Assembly (NCBI GenBank): GCA_002482685.1
Contig: DLGL01000038.1
Coordinates: forward strand, 8,892-20,476
DNA length: 11,585 nt
Direction: 5' to 3'
From: Bacteriovoracaceae bacterium UBA7695
Lineage (GTDB): Bacteria > Bdellovibrionota > Bacteriovoracia > Bacteriovoracales > Bacteriovoracaceae
Positions 6,076 through 11,585 of this stretch are shown in pieces. A model generated the notes under the pieces. The model made no database searches. It was given only the letters and a program-made list of their open reading frames with translations, and was not told the origin of the DNA. The position numbers and the translations under genes are program-made. Position 1 is the first letter of the stretch. Each line of letters opens with the position of its first letter.

Positions 6076-7185
6076 TTATTTGTATTGGTTAACTTTTTCG
6101 ATGACGTAATCAACTTCAGCTTTGGTCATGTAAGCAAAACACGGAAGATTTATCACAGATTTTGCAATCCAGTCAGCGTGACCATGAGAGATTTTCCCTC
6201 CTATGTGTCCCTTAGCTCCTGGCTGCTCACTCATTGCGCCCGGATAAACAGTGCCGTAACCAATGTCATTACTCTTCAGGTACTCAATGAAAGCAGGGCG
6301 AGACTCTGGAGTCATAGTAGCAACAGCAAGGTAGCCATTTTCGGTTACGTTTGAAGCAGGAGTGATAAATTTCAGAGCAGGATTTTTAATTTCTTTTCTG
6401 TAGCGCTCACAAGTTTCTCTGCGGGAATCCAGACGAGCTTCGATATGTTTGATGGACTCCACAAGGAAAGTCGATTCGTAAGCTCCCACTCGAGAGTTCC
6501 AACCAATAAGACCATGCTCATAGTGAGAAGTTCTACCGTGGTTTAAAAGTTTTGTTGTTGTGGCCGCTAATTCTGCGCTGGTTGTAAAAATTCCACCTGC
6601 ATCACCACTGGCCCCCAGAACTTTTGCTGGATAGAAACTGGTTGTGGCAACAAAGGCATTTGTCAGTAGTGATTCACCATTAATTTTAACACCAATCGCC
6701 TGAGCGCAGTCTTCCACTAAAACGATATTTTTCTCGGTACAGTATTTTCTGATCTCGATTGTTTCAGGACAAGCGTGTCCGTAAAGGTGGACCAGGATTA
6801 AAGCTTTTGGTTTGAATTTTTCAACACCTTCTTTTACTGATTGTAGAGTTACATGGAGAGTTTCTTTTGAAACATCAATGGTAAAAGGTGTCGCCCCAAC
6901 GTTAACGACGGCTTCAAAAGTTGCCCAAAAAGTCATATCCGGAATTAAGACGCCATCGTTTTTATTAACACCGGCAGCACGAAGAGCAAGTTGAATGGCA
7001 TCAGTTCCGTTAGCACAGCCCAAAGCAAACTGAGTTTGAGTATAGTTTTTTAAGCTTGTTTCAAATTCAGCAATAACAGGGCCGCCCACGAAGTGACCAT
7101 TTTTAAGAAGTGCAGCCGTTCTTTCTGTAACTGTTTCTAAAAAGTTTTTTTCATAACGAAGAATATCGATAAAAGGAATTTTCAT
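6076..7185 (-). CDS. DegT/DnrJ/EryC1/StrS-family PLP-dependent sugar aminotransferase
   Basis: The protein of 369 residues belongs to the fold-type I PLP enzymes that aminate keto-sugars attached to nucleotides, usually for surface polysaccharide, lipopolysaccharide or protein glycosylation. Visible family marks are FVGGPVIAEFE (32-42), ALGCANGTDAIQLAL (54-68), the cofactor-binding VEDCAQAIG (157-165, Asp159), SFYPAKVLGASGDAGGIF (183-200) with the PLP-binding Lys188, and LNHGRTSHYEHGLIGWNSR (214-232). The length is normal for the family. The sugar substrate cannot be read from the sequence. AGAGAG lies five bases before the ATG. No other sugar-nucleotide gene is present in the window. The nearest gene with a possible need for a modified sugar is flagellin, but a strong terminator separates them. 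Confidence 0.92.
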   Translation of the reverse strand: MKIPFIDILRYEKNFLETVTERTAALLKNGHFVGGPVIAEFETSLKNYTQTQFALGCANGTDAIQLALRAAGVNKNDGVLIPDMTFWATFEAVVNVGATPFTIDVSKETLHVTLQSVKEGVEKFKPKALILVHLYGHACPETIEIRKYCTEKNIVLVEDCAQAIGVKINGESLLTNAFVATTSFYPAKVLGASGDAGGIFTTSAELAATTTKLLNHGRTSHYEHGLIGWNSRVGAYESTFLVESIKHIEARLDSRRETCERYRKEIKNPALKFITPASNVTENGYLAVATMTPESRPAFIEYLKSNDIGYGTVYPGAMSEQPGAKGHIGGKISHGHADWIAKSVINLPCFAYMTKAEVDYVIEKVNQYK

Positions 7186-7236
7186 AGTTTCTCTCTAGGT
7201 TGAATGTAGGGAGATTCTACTTAAAATGGCGGAGTT

Positions 7237-7425
7237 TTACGAACGTTTTTTATGAATCCAGCTCTCGAGAATGAGAGCTGCTTTTTTCGCTACCTGTGGG
7301 TCCTCAAGCTTCTCATTGAGGCGCTGACGGAGCGCCTCAATGATCTTTTTATCCTTGAGGGACCGGTCCTTACTCTCTGGGAAAAGCTTAGCTAAATCAG
7401 AGGGTTTGAACTTTGGAGCTGCCAT
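7237..7425 (-). CDS. Small basic protein of unknown function (62 residues)
   Basis: I do not recognise this protein. It is rich in Lys, Arg and Glu, has no signal peptide or membrane segment, and is predicted mostly helical, with a charged stretch at about 19-45 (KDRSLKDKKIIEALRQRLNE) and the end ESWIHKKRS. It carries no cysteine or obvious nucleic-acid motif. Its ATG lies three bases after the stop of the 80-codon gene (TAA TTT ATG), and there is no good ribosome site of its own, so it is probably translationally coupled to that gene. The tight coupling is the main reason to think it is real. It is followed after 51 bases by the aminotransferase without a visible terminator. Confidence 0.7.
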   Translation of the reverse strand: MAAPKFKPSDLAKLFPESKDRSLKDKKIIEALRQRLNEKLEDPQVAKKAALILESWIHKKRS

Positions 7426-7428
7426 AAA

Positions 7429-7671
7429 TTAAGCAACTGAAGCTTCAGGAGCACGACGCTTGTGGCTTGCCACTTTAGTCATGTGATCTTCGATAATGTT
7501 GTAGAGTTCTAGTTTAGTTTCTTTTGGATCCATACCTTGAGGCATTACTGAGTAGACAACTTCATTGTTAACTTCAGAAAAGATAAACCAAGTGTTCCCA
7601 ATCTTTTGGAAAAGAACATCTTTTACCTGAGCTGAATTTTTTGCTGAATTTGTGTTATTCGAAGTTGTCAT
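7429..7671 (-). CDS. Small protein of unknown function (80 residues)
   Basis: I do not recognise the family. The start was set at the ATG at 7671 because GGAGGG (7684-7679) sits seven bases before it. A longer reading from an ATG at 7767 would give 112 residues, but it has no ribosome site and its extra part covers a leader hairpin. The 80-residue product begins with a polar Ser/Thr/Asn-rich tail, followed by a compact region VLFQKIGNTWFIFSEVNNEV (18-37). It then runs VYSVMPQGMDPKETKLELYN to about residue 57, and ends in a basic tail (KRRAPEASVA). No signal peptide or membrane helix is seen. It is the first gene of a pair with the 62-residue protein. Confidence 0.72.
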   Translation of the reverse strand: MTTSNNTNSAKNSAQVKDVLFQKIGNTWFIFSEVNNEVVYSVMPQGMDPKETKLELYNIIEDHMTKVASHKRRAPEASVA

Positions 7672-7702
7672 TTGAAAACCCTCCATGGTTTTTTTCTTTG
7701 TT

Positions 7703-7723
7703 GCACTCACATCCTGTAAGTGC
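7703..7723 (-). promoter_or_regulatory. Leader hairpin upstream of the 80-codon gene
   Basis: In the minus-strand RNA GCACUUACA pairs with UGUGAGUGC (9 bp including one G-U pair) around GGA. The stem ends 18 bases before the GGAGGG ribosome site, with an A-rich single-stranded stretch between. There is no U tract, so it is not a terminator. Because of the G-U pair it is stronger in the minus-strand transcript than in the opposite strand, which fits an RNA element of this gene's leader. Confidence 0.4.
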
Positions 7724-7775
7724 GTCTGACTAACTCTTCGGAGGCTTGGTGTAAAAGCTTTAGTCATTTTTTTTT

Positions 7776-7804
7776 AAACACTGAAAATTTTTTTTACAGT
7801 GTTT
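7776..7804. repeat. AT-rich inverted repeat between the barrel-protein operon and the small-gene pair
   Basis: AAACACTG (7776-7783) and CAGTGTTT (7797-7804) are a perfect 8-bp inverted repeat around an A4T8A core that can extend the stem by four more A-T pairs. It lies nine bases after the stop of the minus-strand exported protein. The minus strand continues with nine A residues and not T, and the plus strand with TGACTAA, so it is not a canonical terminator in either direction. It may be a transcript-stabilising 3' stem, a weak terminator, or a protein-binding site. Confidence 0.5.
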
Positions 7805-7812
7805 TGACTAAA

Positions 7813-8901
7813 TCAGTAGGCTGCTTGAAAACCCAGATAACCGGCCAACGTAAATGTTGTTCTTGTCTTAAATTTATCACTGCCCCGATCGACCCACCAG
7901 CCTTGCTGATTTGCGGCAGATGTTGACCGGAACGTTGTTGCCGGTTCCATTTCCATCGAAGTGCCCAGGACAAAATCAATGCTCTCCAGGACCTGTTTGC
8001 GGTGATATTGAACCCCGATTCGGGGGAAAAAGGTGAGGGAGCGGTAACTTCGTTCATCTTTTACCGATCCCATTTCTTGTGAGATGGTTAGTTGATTAAA
8101 AGGGTAGACATTTATTCCCCCGTACAAATTAATACGATTCTGAGTTCCCTTAAAAGCATCATAAGTGATGTATGGTCCGATACCGAGCTTTATACCATTC
8201 TCTTTGGCCATGACTCCATTAGTGAGAGTGAAGCTATTACTGAAGGTGCGGAAGTTAAGATTAAAACCAAAGTAGTAACGGTCATAATTATCATCAGGGG
8301 TCTGACGGAGAAGGGTGATATTAAAATCCATCGGGCTCATATAGCCTTTGGTTTTAACATCTGAGAGGTAGGGATAACTCTCATAGTAGGGTTGTGTCAT
8401 CCCGACTAAAAACTGACCCCTGTACCCATGCTTCTCGTAAAGAGGATATTTATTGGGTAGTGGCTCTTCCAGACGATAGTCAGTGGGGTCTTTTTTAAGA
8501 GTGCTCTGACCAATTTCTTTTTCGTTATTAAAGTAAATGTAAAGATGATCACGGATTACATAGACTGTGTGGCCCTGGCGATCAAGTGTAGGGATGAATT
8601 CATCCTGAATATGAACCTCAGTAGGTTTACCCCGAAACAATGGATCTTCCAGCCACTCGGGAGAGTTCTCCGCTTCTTTTTGAAGTTCGGCCAACTTCTG
8701 CGGACTTGGTGCCAGGTGATCAAATTGAGTGTCATTATTAAGAGAAGGATGGATCTTTATGACGTCCCCTTTTCTTAAATACTGCACAACCGGAGCTTCA
8801 TAGCTTTTATCTTTTAAAAGAGGTGTTTCAAGAACTGTGACAACCGCTTCGAGGGCGAAAGCCTTGACCGAAAAAATGAGCAAGGCAATGATGAGTTTCA
8901 T
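7813..8901 (-). CDS. Exported protein with SH3-like periplasmic region and C-terminal predicted beta-barrel
   Basis: The 362-residue product starts with a short signal peptide (MKLIIALLIFSVKAFA, cleavage about 16). Residues 17-50 (VVTVLETPLLKDKSYEAPVV... LRKGDVIKI) and 101-123 (FIPTLDRQGHTVYVIRDHLYIY) read like the two halves of a bacterial SH3-type domain, split by a Pro/Glu-rich insert. From about 155 to the end the sequence alternates in the manner of an outer-membrane barrel, with many Tyr, Phe and Gly, and ends in an aromatic Tyr. There is no cysteine. The start overlaps the stop of the upstream gene by four bases (ATGA), with AGGTG ahead of it. It is the last gene of the Nudix and exported-protein operon. 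The function is unknown; an envelope or surface role is inferred. Confidence 0.75.
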   Translation of the reverse strand: MKLIIALLIFSVKAFALEAVVTVLETPLLKDKSYEAPVVQYLRKGDVIKIHPSLNNDTQFDHLAPSPQKLAELQKEAENSPEWLEDPLFRGKPTEVHIQDEFIPTLDRQGHTVYVIRDHLYIYFNNEKEIGQSTLKKDPTDYRLEEPLPNKYPLYEKHGYRGQFLVGMTQPYYESYPYLSDVKTKGYMSPMDFNITLLRQTPDDNYDRYYFGFNLNFRTFSNSFTLTNGVMAKENGIKLGIGPYITYDAFKGTQNRINLYGGINVYPFNQLTISQEMGSVKDERSYRSLTFFPRIGVQYHRKQVLESIDFVLGTSMEMEPATTFRSTSAANQQGWWVDRGSDKFKTRTTFTLAGYLGFQAAY

Positions 8902-9914
8902 TCAAACACCTGGGCCAGTGAGAGGCCAAGGCTTTCATTTGGTTTATTTGAAGCACTTAAGCTCACCAGTTCAGGTTGATCCTTTATGCTTAGCCACTGG
9001 CTCTGAAAAAAGACACCAATAACAAATTCACCGAAACGATTTTTAAATGGGTGTTCGGCCGAAAGTAAAAGATCGGCAGAGTTAAATTTAAAACTCGCTT
9101 CCTGGGTTGAGTTTCTCGCTATGGCCCGTGCCAGAGGGCTCACCCGGAATTGTGTCTGGAAGCGAAGAGCTCCAAACCACGAATCAAAGTCTTTTGTTTT
9201 AAACTGAGGGCCAAAAGAAAAGCTATTATAGTTAATACTTCCACCGGTGAGACCATATGTGGTGCGCTCGTAGTGAACTACCGCACCAGCTTTTACCGGG
9301 AGCTTCCACTTTGTTGCAAAATGAACACCGAACTGAGTGGTCGTGCCGCTTGAGGCTTCCGCATCATTAAACAAATCTTTCATATAATTACCCTGAACTC
9401 TTCCCAGGAGAAAAGTAACCTCGGGCAAAATCTGAAGTTTTTTGTCGTAATCAGAACGGATGATATTTGTTGGGGCCGGAGTGTACCTGAGTGGTGGCTC
9501 ATAGAGGGCCAGTTCAGGCTCAACTGAATTAAAAAATTCAGTTCTTATTTTATATTTGCAGCTGCCATCTTCACTTTGAAGATATTTAAAACCCTGATCA
9601 TCCTGAAGCCGGAAAAAATTCACATAGAACTCTTCAGTCACTTCAACATTTTTATTATCAGATAAACGAATAAGAGTTGTTCCGGCCTTAAGGTGACCTT
9701 TTTCAATGCCACTATTTAAAATAGATTTAAGGCTTATCTGACGGTAAGGGTGGTAGTGCTTAGGCTGAGATTTTCTTTTTTCAATTTCGGTCGGTGGCTC
9801 TGAGTATTCAATGACTGCTGGCAGATCATCTCCAAGTTTTCGAACGGCTTCAAGATCCAGATTATCCTGAGCAAAGGCCGGTTGAAGGAGAAGAGTTGCG
9901 AGCATCCAAAACAT
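8898..9914 (-). CDS. Exported protein, predicted periplasmic region plus C-terminal beta-barrel
   Basis: The 338-residue protein carries a signal peptide (MFWMLATLLLQPAFA, cleavage after 15 before Gln). A periplasmic part of about 16-155 follows, with charged Pro-rich stretches and a segment at about 60-123 (KSILNSGIEKGHLKAGTTLI and onwards) that may be a small beta domain; it contains the only cysteine (119). Residues of about 158-338 alternate like a barrel (LQILPEVTFLLGRVQGNYM, AVVHYERTTYGLTGGSINYN). The end is Val-Phe-Glu, so the aromatic residue is penultimate, which is atypical. GGGGAG lies four bases before the ATG, and the ATG overlaps the stop of the Nudix gene (TGATG). Its architecture resembles that of its downstream neighbour, which suggests a functional pair. 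I do not recognise the family. Confidence 0.72.
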   Translation of the reverse strand: MFWMLATLLLQPAFAQDNLDLEAVRKLGDDLPAVIEYSEPPTEIEKRKSQPKHYHPYRQISLKSILNSGIEKGHLKAGTTLIRLSDNKNVEVTEEFYVNFFRLQDDQGFKYLQSEDGSCKYKIRTEFFNSVEPELALYEPPLRYTPAPTNIIRSDYDKKLQILPEVTFLLGRVQGNYMKDLFNDAEASSGTTTQFGVHFATKWKLPVKAGAVVHYERTTYGLTGGSINYNSFSFGPQFKTKDFDSWFGALRFQTQFRVSPLARAIARNSTQEASFKFNSADLLLSAEHPFKNRFGEFVIGVFFQSQWLSIKDQPELVSLSASNKPNESLGLSLAQVFE

Positions 9915-10360
9915 CAGACTCCCCAGTGCCGAAGAATAAGTTTTGCCTTCTCAAGGGTCTCAAGATTTGAGCGGAACTTCACCACTCCTTCTTCAATTTG
10001 ATTTTGATTCACCCATTTGAAATCCTGATGCTCCTTAGGATCAATGGTCACATCCCACTTTTTATCGAGGATGATGAGAAAACTTTTTTCATGGCATTTG
10101 CGGTTACGCTGATCAGTGAAATTGTAACTTAGACCAAGATCCACGATATCAACGATGGATTCGATATTGAGTTTTGTCTCCTCAATGGCTTCTCTGAGGC
10201 CCCCTTCTTCGAAGGTTTCGTTGTCTTCAATTTTTCCTGTTACGTTTTGCCAGAATTTTCCACGGCGCTCGTTTGTCTGCAGGAGAAGGAAATTGAAGTT
10301 ATGACTATCATTGTCAATTGCAGCGAGTATAACTTGGGCTTTTTTCGTCTTTTGATCCAT
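9914..10360 (-). CDS. Nudix hydrolase, NudB-like
   Basis: The 148-residue enzyme should cleave a nucleoside diphosphate linked to another moiety, with Mg2+. The Nudix box is clear: GKIEDNETFEEGGLREAIEE gives G-x5-E-x7-R-E-x2-E-E. The glycine normally found two residues later is Lys (ETKLNI). Escherichia NudB also departs at this position, and the surroundings (FWQNVTG, FTDQRNRKCHEKSF, HQDFKWVN) resemble NudB, a dihydroneopterin triphosphate and dATP hydrolase. The substrate assignment is therefore an inference. The ATG at 10360 was chosen; a frame extending to a TTG at 10396 would add 12 residues, but neither start has a good ribosome site. It is the first gene of an operon with two exported proteins, which overlap it in turn. 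Confidence 0.88.
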   Translation of the reverse strand: MDQKTKKAQVILAAIDNDSHNFNFLLLQTNERRGKFWQNVTGKIEDNETFEEGGLREAIEETKLNIESIVDIVDLGLSYNFTDQRNRKCHEKSFLIILDKKWDVTIDPKEHQDFKWVNQNQIEEGVVKFRSNLETLEKAKLILRHWGV

Positions 10361-10453
10361 AAATCGATTATGGGACAGCAGAATGAGAATGTCCAAAAAC
10401 TGCTTTGAATTTTTAATAGGTTTGCCTTGCGTAACTGACTACAAAACTCAACT

Positions 10454-10459
10454 TATAGT
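10454..10459 (+). promoter_or_regulatory. Possible -10 element for the M50 protease-scpA unit
   Basis: TATAGT differs from TATAAT at one base and lies 37 bases before the protease ATG in the short divergent gap (10361-10495). A weak TAACTG lies 16 bases upstream of it; no good -35 hexamer is present. No convincing promoter was found for the Nudix operon in the other direction. Confidence 0.3.
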
Positions 10460-10495
10460 TTGCGTCATCATGCCCGGATTTGATATGAATGATGC

Positions 10496-11182
10496 ATGAA
10501 CGATATTAACTCGATCCTCTTCAATATAGCCCAGTCGCTACCAGGTTTTTTGCTCGCTATTGTTACCCACGAAGCGGCCCATGCGTGGATGGCCTATAAG
10601 TTTGGCGACCCCACAGCTAAAAACGAAGGGCGCCTGACTTTAAATCCTGCTGCCCACTACGATCCTTGGGGAACAATTTTTTTCCCGCTTTTTGCTGCCG
10701 TCACAGGATTTGCCATGATCGGTTGGGCCAAGCCTGTTCCCATTGAAGTGAGAAATTTTAAAAAAATCCGCCCAGGAATTTTTTGGGTGAGTTTTGCGGG
10801 ACCACTTTCCAATTTAATTTTGGGAACTCTATCCGCCATTATTTTGGCACTTATTGCGACCAAGGTTTCAACTGGCTGGGAATATTACTCAATATCTTTG
10901 CAAATGCTTCGTTACTCAGTTTTTATCAATTTTATTTTAGCGTTTTTTAATTTGATTCCGCTTCCACCACTAGACGGATCGAAGATGGTTTCTTCATTCT
11001 TAAAGGGACAAGCTTTGTTTAAATACGAAGGTCTTGCCCGCTACACTCCGATGTTTTTTATTGGAGTGATGGTATTAAGTTTTATGGGGATCCACACGCT
11101 TGGTTATCTCTTAGCGCCAGCGCAAATGCTGGCCAATTATTTAATGTTCTCGTTTATTAGTTTATTTGGTGGATTAACCTGA
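10496..11182 (+). CDS. M50-family site-2-type membrane metalloprotease
   Basis: The 228-residue multi-spanning membrane protein belongs to the zinc-dependent intramembrane protease family M50. The zinc site HEAAH (25-29) lies in the first helix. The next conserved region, KFGDPTAKNEGRLTLNP (35-51), is the hallmark of the short bacterial subgroup. The third motif, NLIPLPPLDG (152-161), supplies the acidic zinc ligand Asp160. Further hydrophobic helices lie at about 60-80, 96-122, 138-152 and 185-225. The length is typical. An in-frame stop just upstream (TGA 10490-10492) rules out an earlier start; no Shine-Dalgarno sequence is visible. It is followed by scpA after 34 bases, a known neighbourhood. 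The substrate is unknown. Confidence 0.93.
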   Translation: MNDINSILFNIAQSLPGFLLAIVTHEAAHAWMAYKFGDPTAKNEGRLTLNPAAHYDPWGTIFFPLFAAVTGFAMIGWAKPVPIEVRNFKKIRPGIFWVSFAGPLSNLILGTLSAIILALIATKVSTGWEYYSISLQMLRYSVFINFILAFFNLIPLPPLDGSKMVSSFLKGQALFKYEGLARYTPMFFIGVMVLSFMGIHTLGYLLAPAQMLANYLMFSFISLFGGLT

Positions 11183-11216
11183 TTCAATTGGCAGATACTA
11201 AATTTTAAAGGGATTT

Positions 11217-11585
11217 ATGACCGAGAATGAAATTTTAGTAAAAGTAGACCGCTTTGACGGGCCTTTGGCCTTACTTCTTCATTTAGTTCAGAAAGATGAA
11301 GTCCGTATTCAGGATCTCGAACTCAACACGATCACAAATCAGTACCTGGATTATTTGCAGAAAATGCAGGATCTAAATTTCGATTTGGCCGGAGAGTATC
11401 TCTACATGGCCGCCACTTTGCTTCACCTTAAGTCGCAAACCATCGCCGATGAATCTCAGGATCAAAATACAATCAAGATCACGGCCGGTGAAATGGGTCT
11501 TGAGATCCAGACTAAGGGTGATTTAATCAAGCGCCTTGAAGAGCTTGAGCGCTTCCAGCGCCTGGGTCAGCGCCTCTGGGGACTT
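11217..11585 (+). CDS. scpA: Segregation and condensation protein A (5' part, runs off the window)
   Basis: The first 123 codons are visible, open to the right edge. ScpA is the kleisin that bridges the SMC heads and, with ScpB, makes up the bacterial condensin that compacts and separates the chromosome. The N-terminal domain shows the family pattern: FDGPLALLLHLVQKDEVRIQ (13-32), then ITNQYLDYLQKM (39-50), then LAGEYLYMAATLLHLKSQT (57-75). A polar linker follows at about 76-100. AAAGGG lies four bases before the ATG. No terminator separates it from the M50 protease, so the two are probably one operon; scpB would be expected next, beyond the window. Confidence 0.95.
   Translation, partial: MTENEILVKVDRFDGPLALLLHLVQKDEVRIQDLELNTITNQYLDYLQKMQDLNFDLAGEYLYMAATLLHLKSQTIADESQDQNTIKITAGEMGLEIQTKGDLIKRLEELERFQRLGQRLWGL

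Noticed and set aside
7672..7767. A longer, 112-residue version of the 80-residue protein
   Set aside because: The ATG at 7767 has no ribosome site, and the extra part covers a leader hairpin, whereas GGAGGG sits at ideal distance before the ATG at 7671.
10361..10396. A 160-residue Nudix protein starting at TTG 10396
   Set aside because: The extra 12 residues precede the conserved fold, the start codon is TTG, and no ribosome site supports it; the ATG at 10360 is simpler, though it too lacks a clear ribosome site.
1..11585. Insertion sequences, CRISPR array, prophage or defence genes
   Set aside because: No transposase, integrase, repeat-spacer pattern, phage or defence motif was seen; gene content and spacing look like ordinary chromosome.

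Overview
The window looks like chromosomal housekeeping sequence from a motile, Gram-negative, proteobacterial-type organism with modest G+C. My best guess is the Bdellovibrionota, in the Bacteriovorax/Peredibacter/Halobacteriovorax direction. The basis is a sigma-70 almost identical in its core to proteobacterial RpoD, a short flagellin, several predicted outer-membrane beta-barrel proteins with no recognisable named relatives, and small proteins I do not recognise. The lineage is an inference from the style of the genes, not a database match. I see no insertion sequence, prophage, CRISPR array, rRNA or intact tRNA.

Layout, left to right. (1) The C-terminal 160 residues of an outer-membrane barrel protein on the plus strand (1-483) converge on a minus-strand information-processing operon, with a shared hairpin terminator at 508-527. 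(2) That operon is trmB (4881-4159), dnaG (4157-2298) and rpoD (2273-534), tightly spaced: tRNA m7G46 methyltransferase, primase and housekeeping sigma factor. (3) Upstream lies a monocistronic minus-strand flagellin gene (5807-4974) with its own strong terminator (4928-4951). Its leader is unusually structured and contains a six-codon open reading frame with an excellent Shine-Dalgarno site. (4) A DegT-type sugar aminotransferase (7185-6076) ends in another strong terminator (6037-6065). It is preceded on the same strand by two small unknown genes of 62 and 80 codons (7425-7237 and 7671-7429). (5) A minus-strand operon of three overlapping genes: a NudB-like Nudix hydrolase (10360-9914) and two exported proteins, each with an N-terminal periplasmic region and a C-terminal predicted barrel (9914-8898 and 8901-7813). 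(6) A divergent plus-strand operon with an M50 site-2-type protease (10496-11182) and the start of scpA (11217 to the window edge), encoding the condensin-associated kleisin.

How they fit together: trmB-dnaG-rpoD is a variant of the macromolecular-synthesis operon, linking translation, replication priming and transcription initiation. M50 protease followed by scpA is a familiar neighbourhood of the scpA-scpB chromosome-segregation genes. The most interesting unexplained parts are the flagellin leader, the small-gene pair with its leader hairpin, and the tandem pair of exported barrel proteins translationally coupled to a Nudix hydrolase. I did not find a clear new defence or mobile system.
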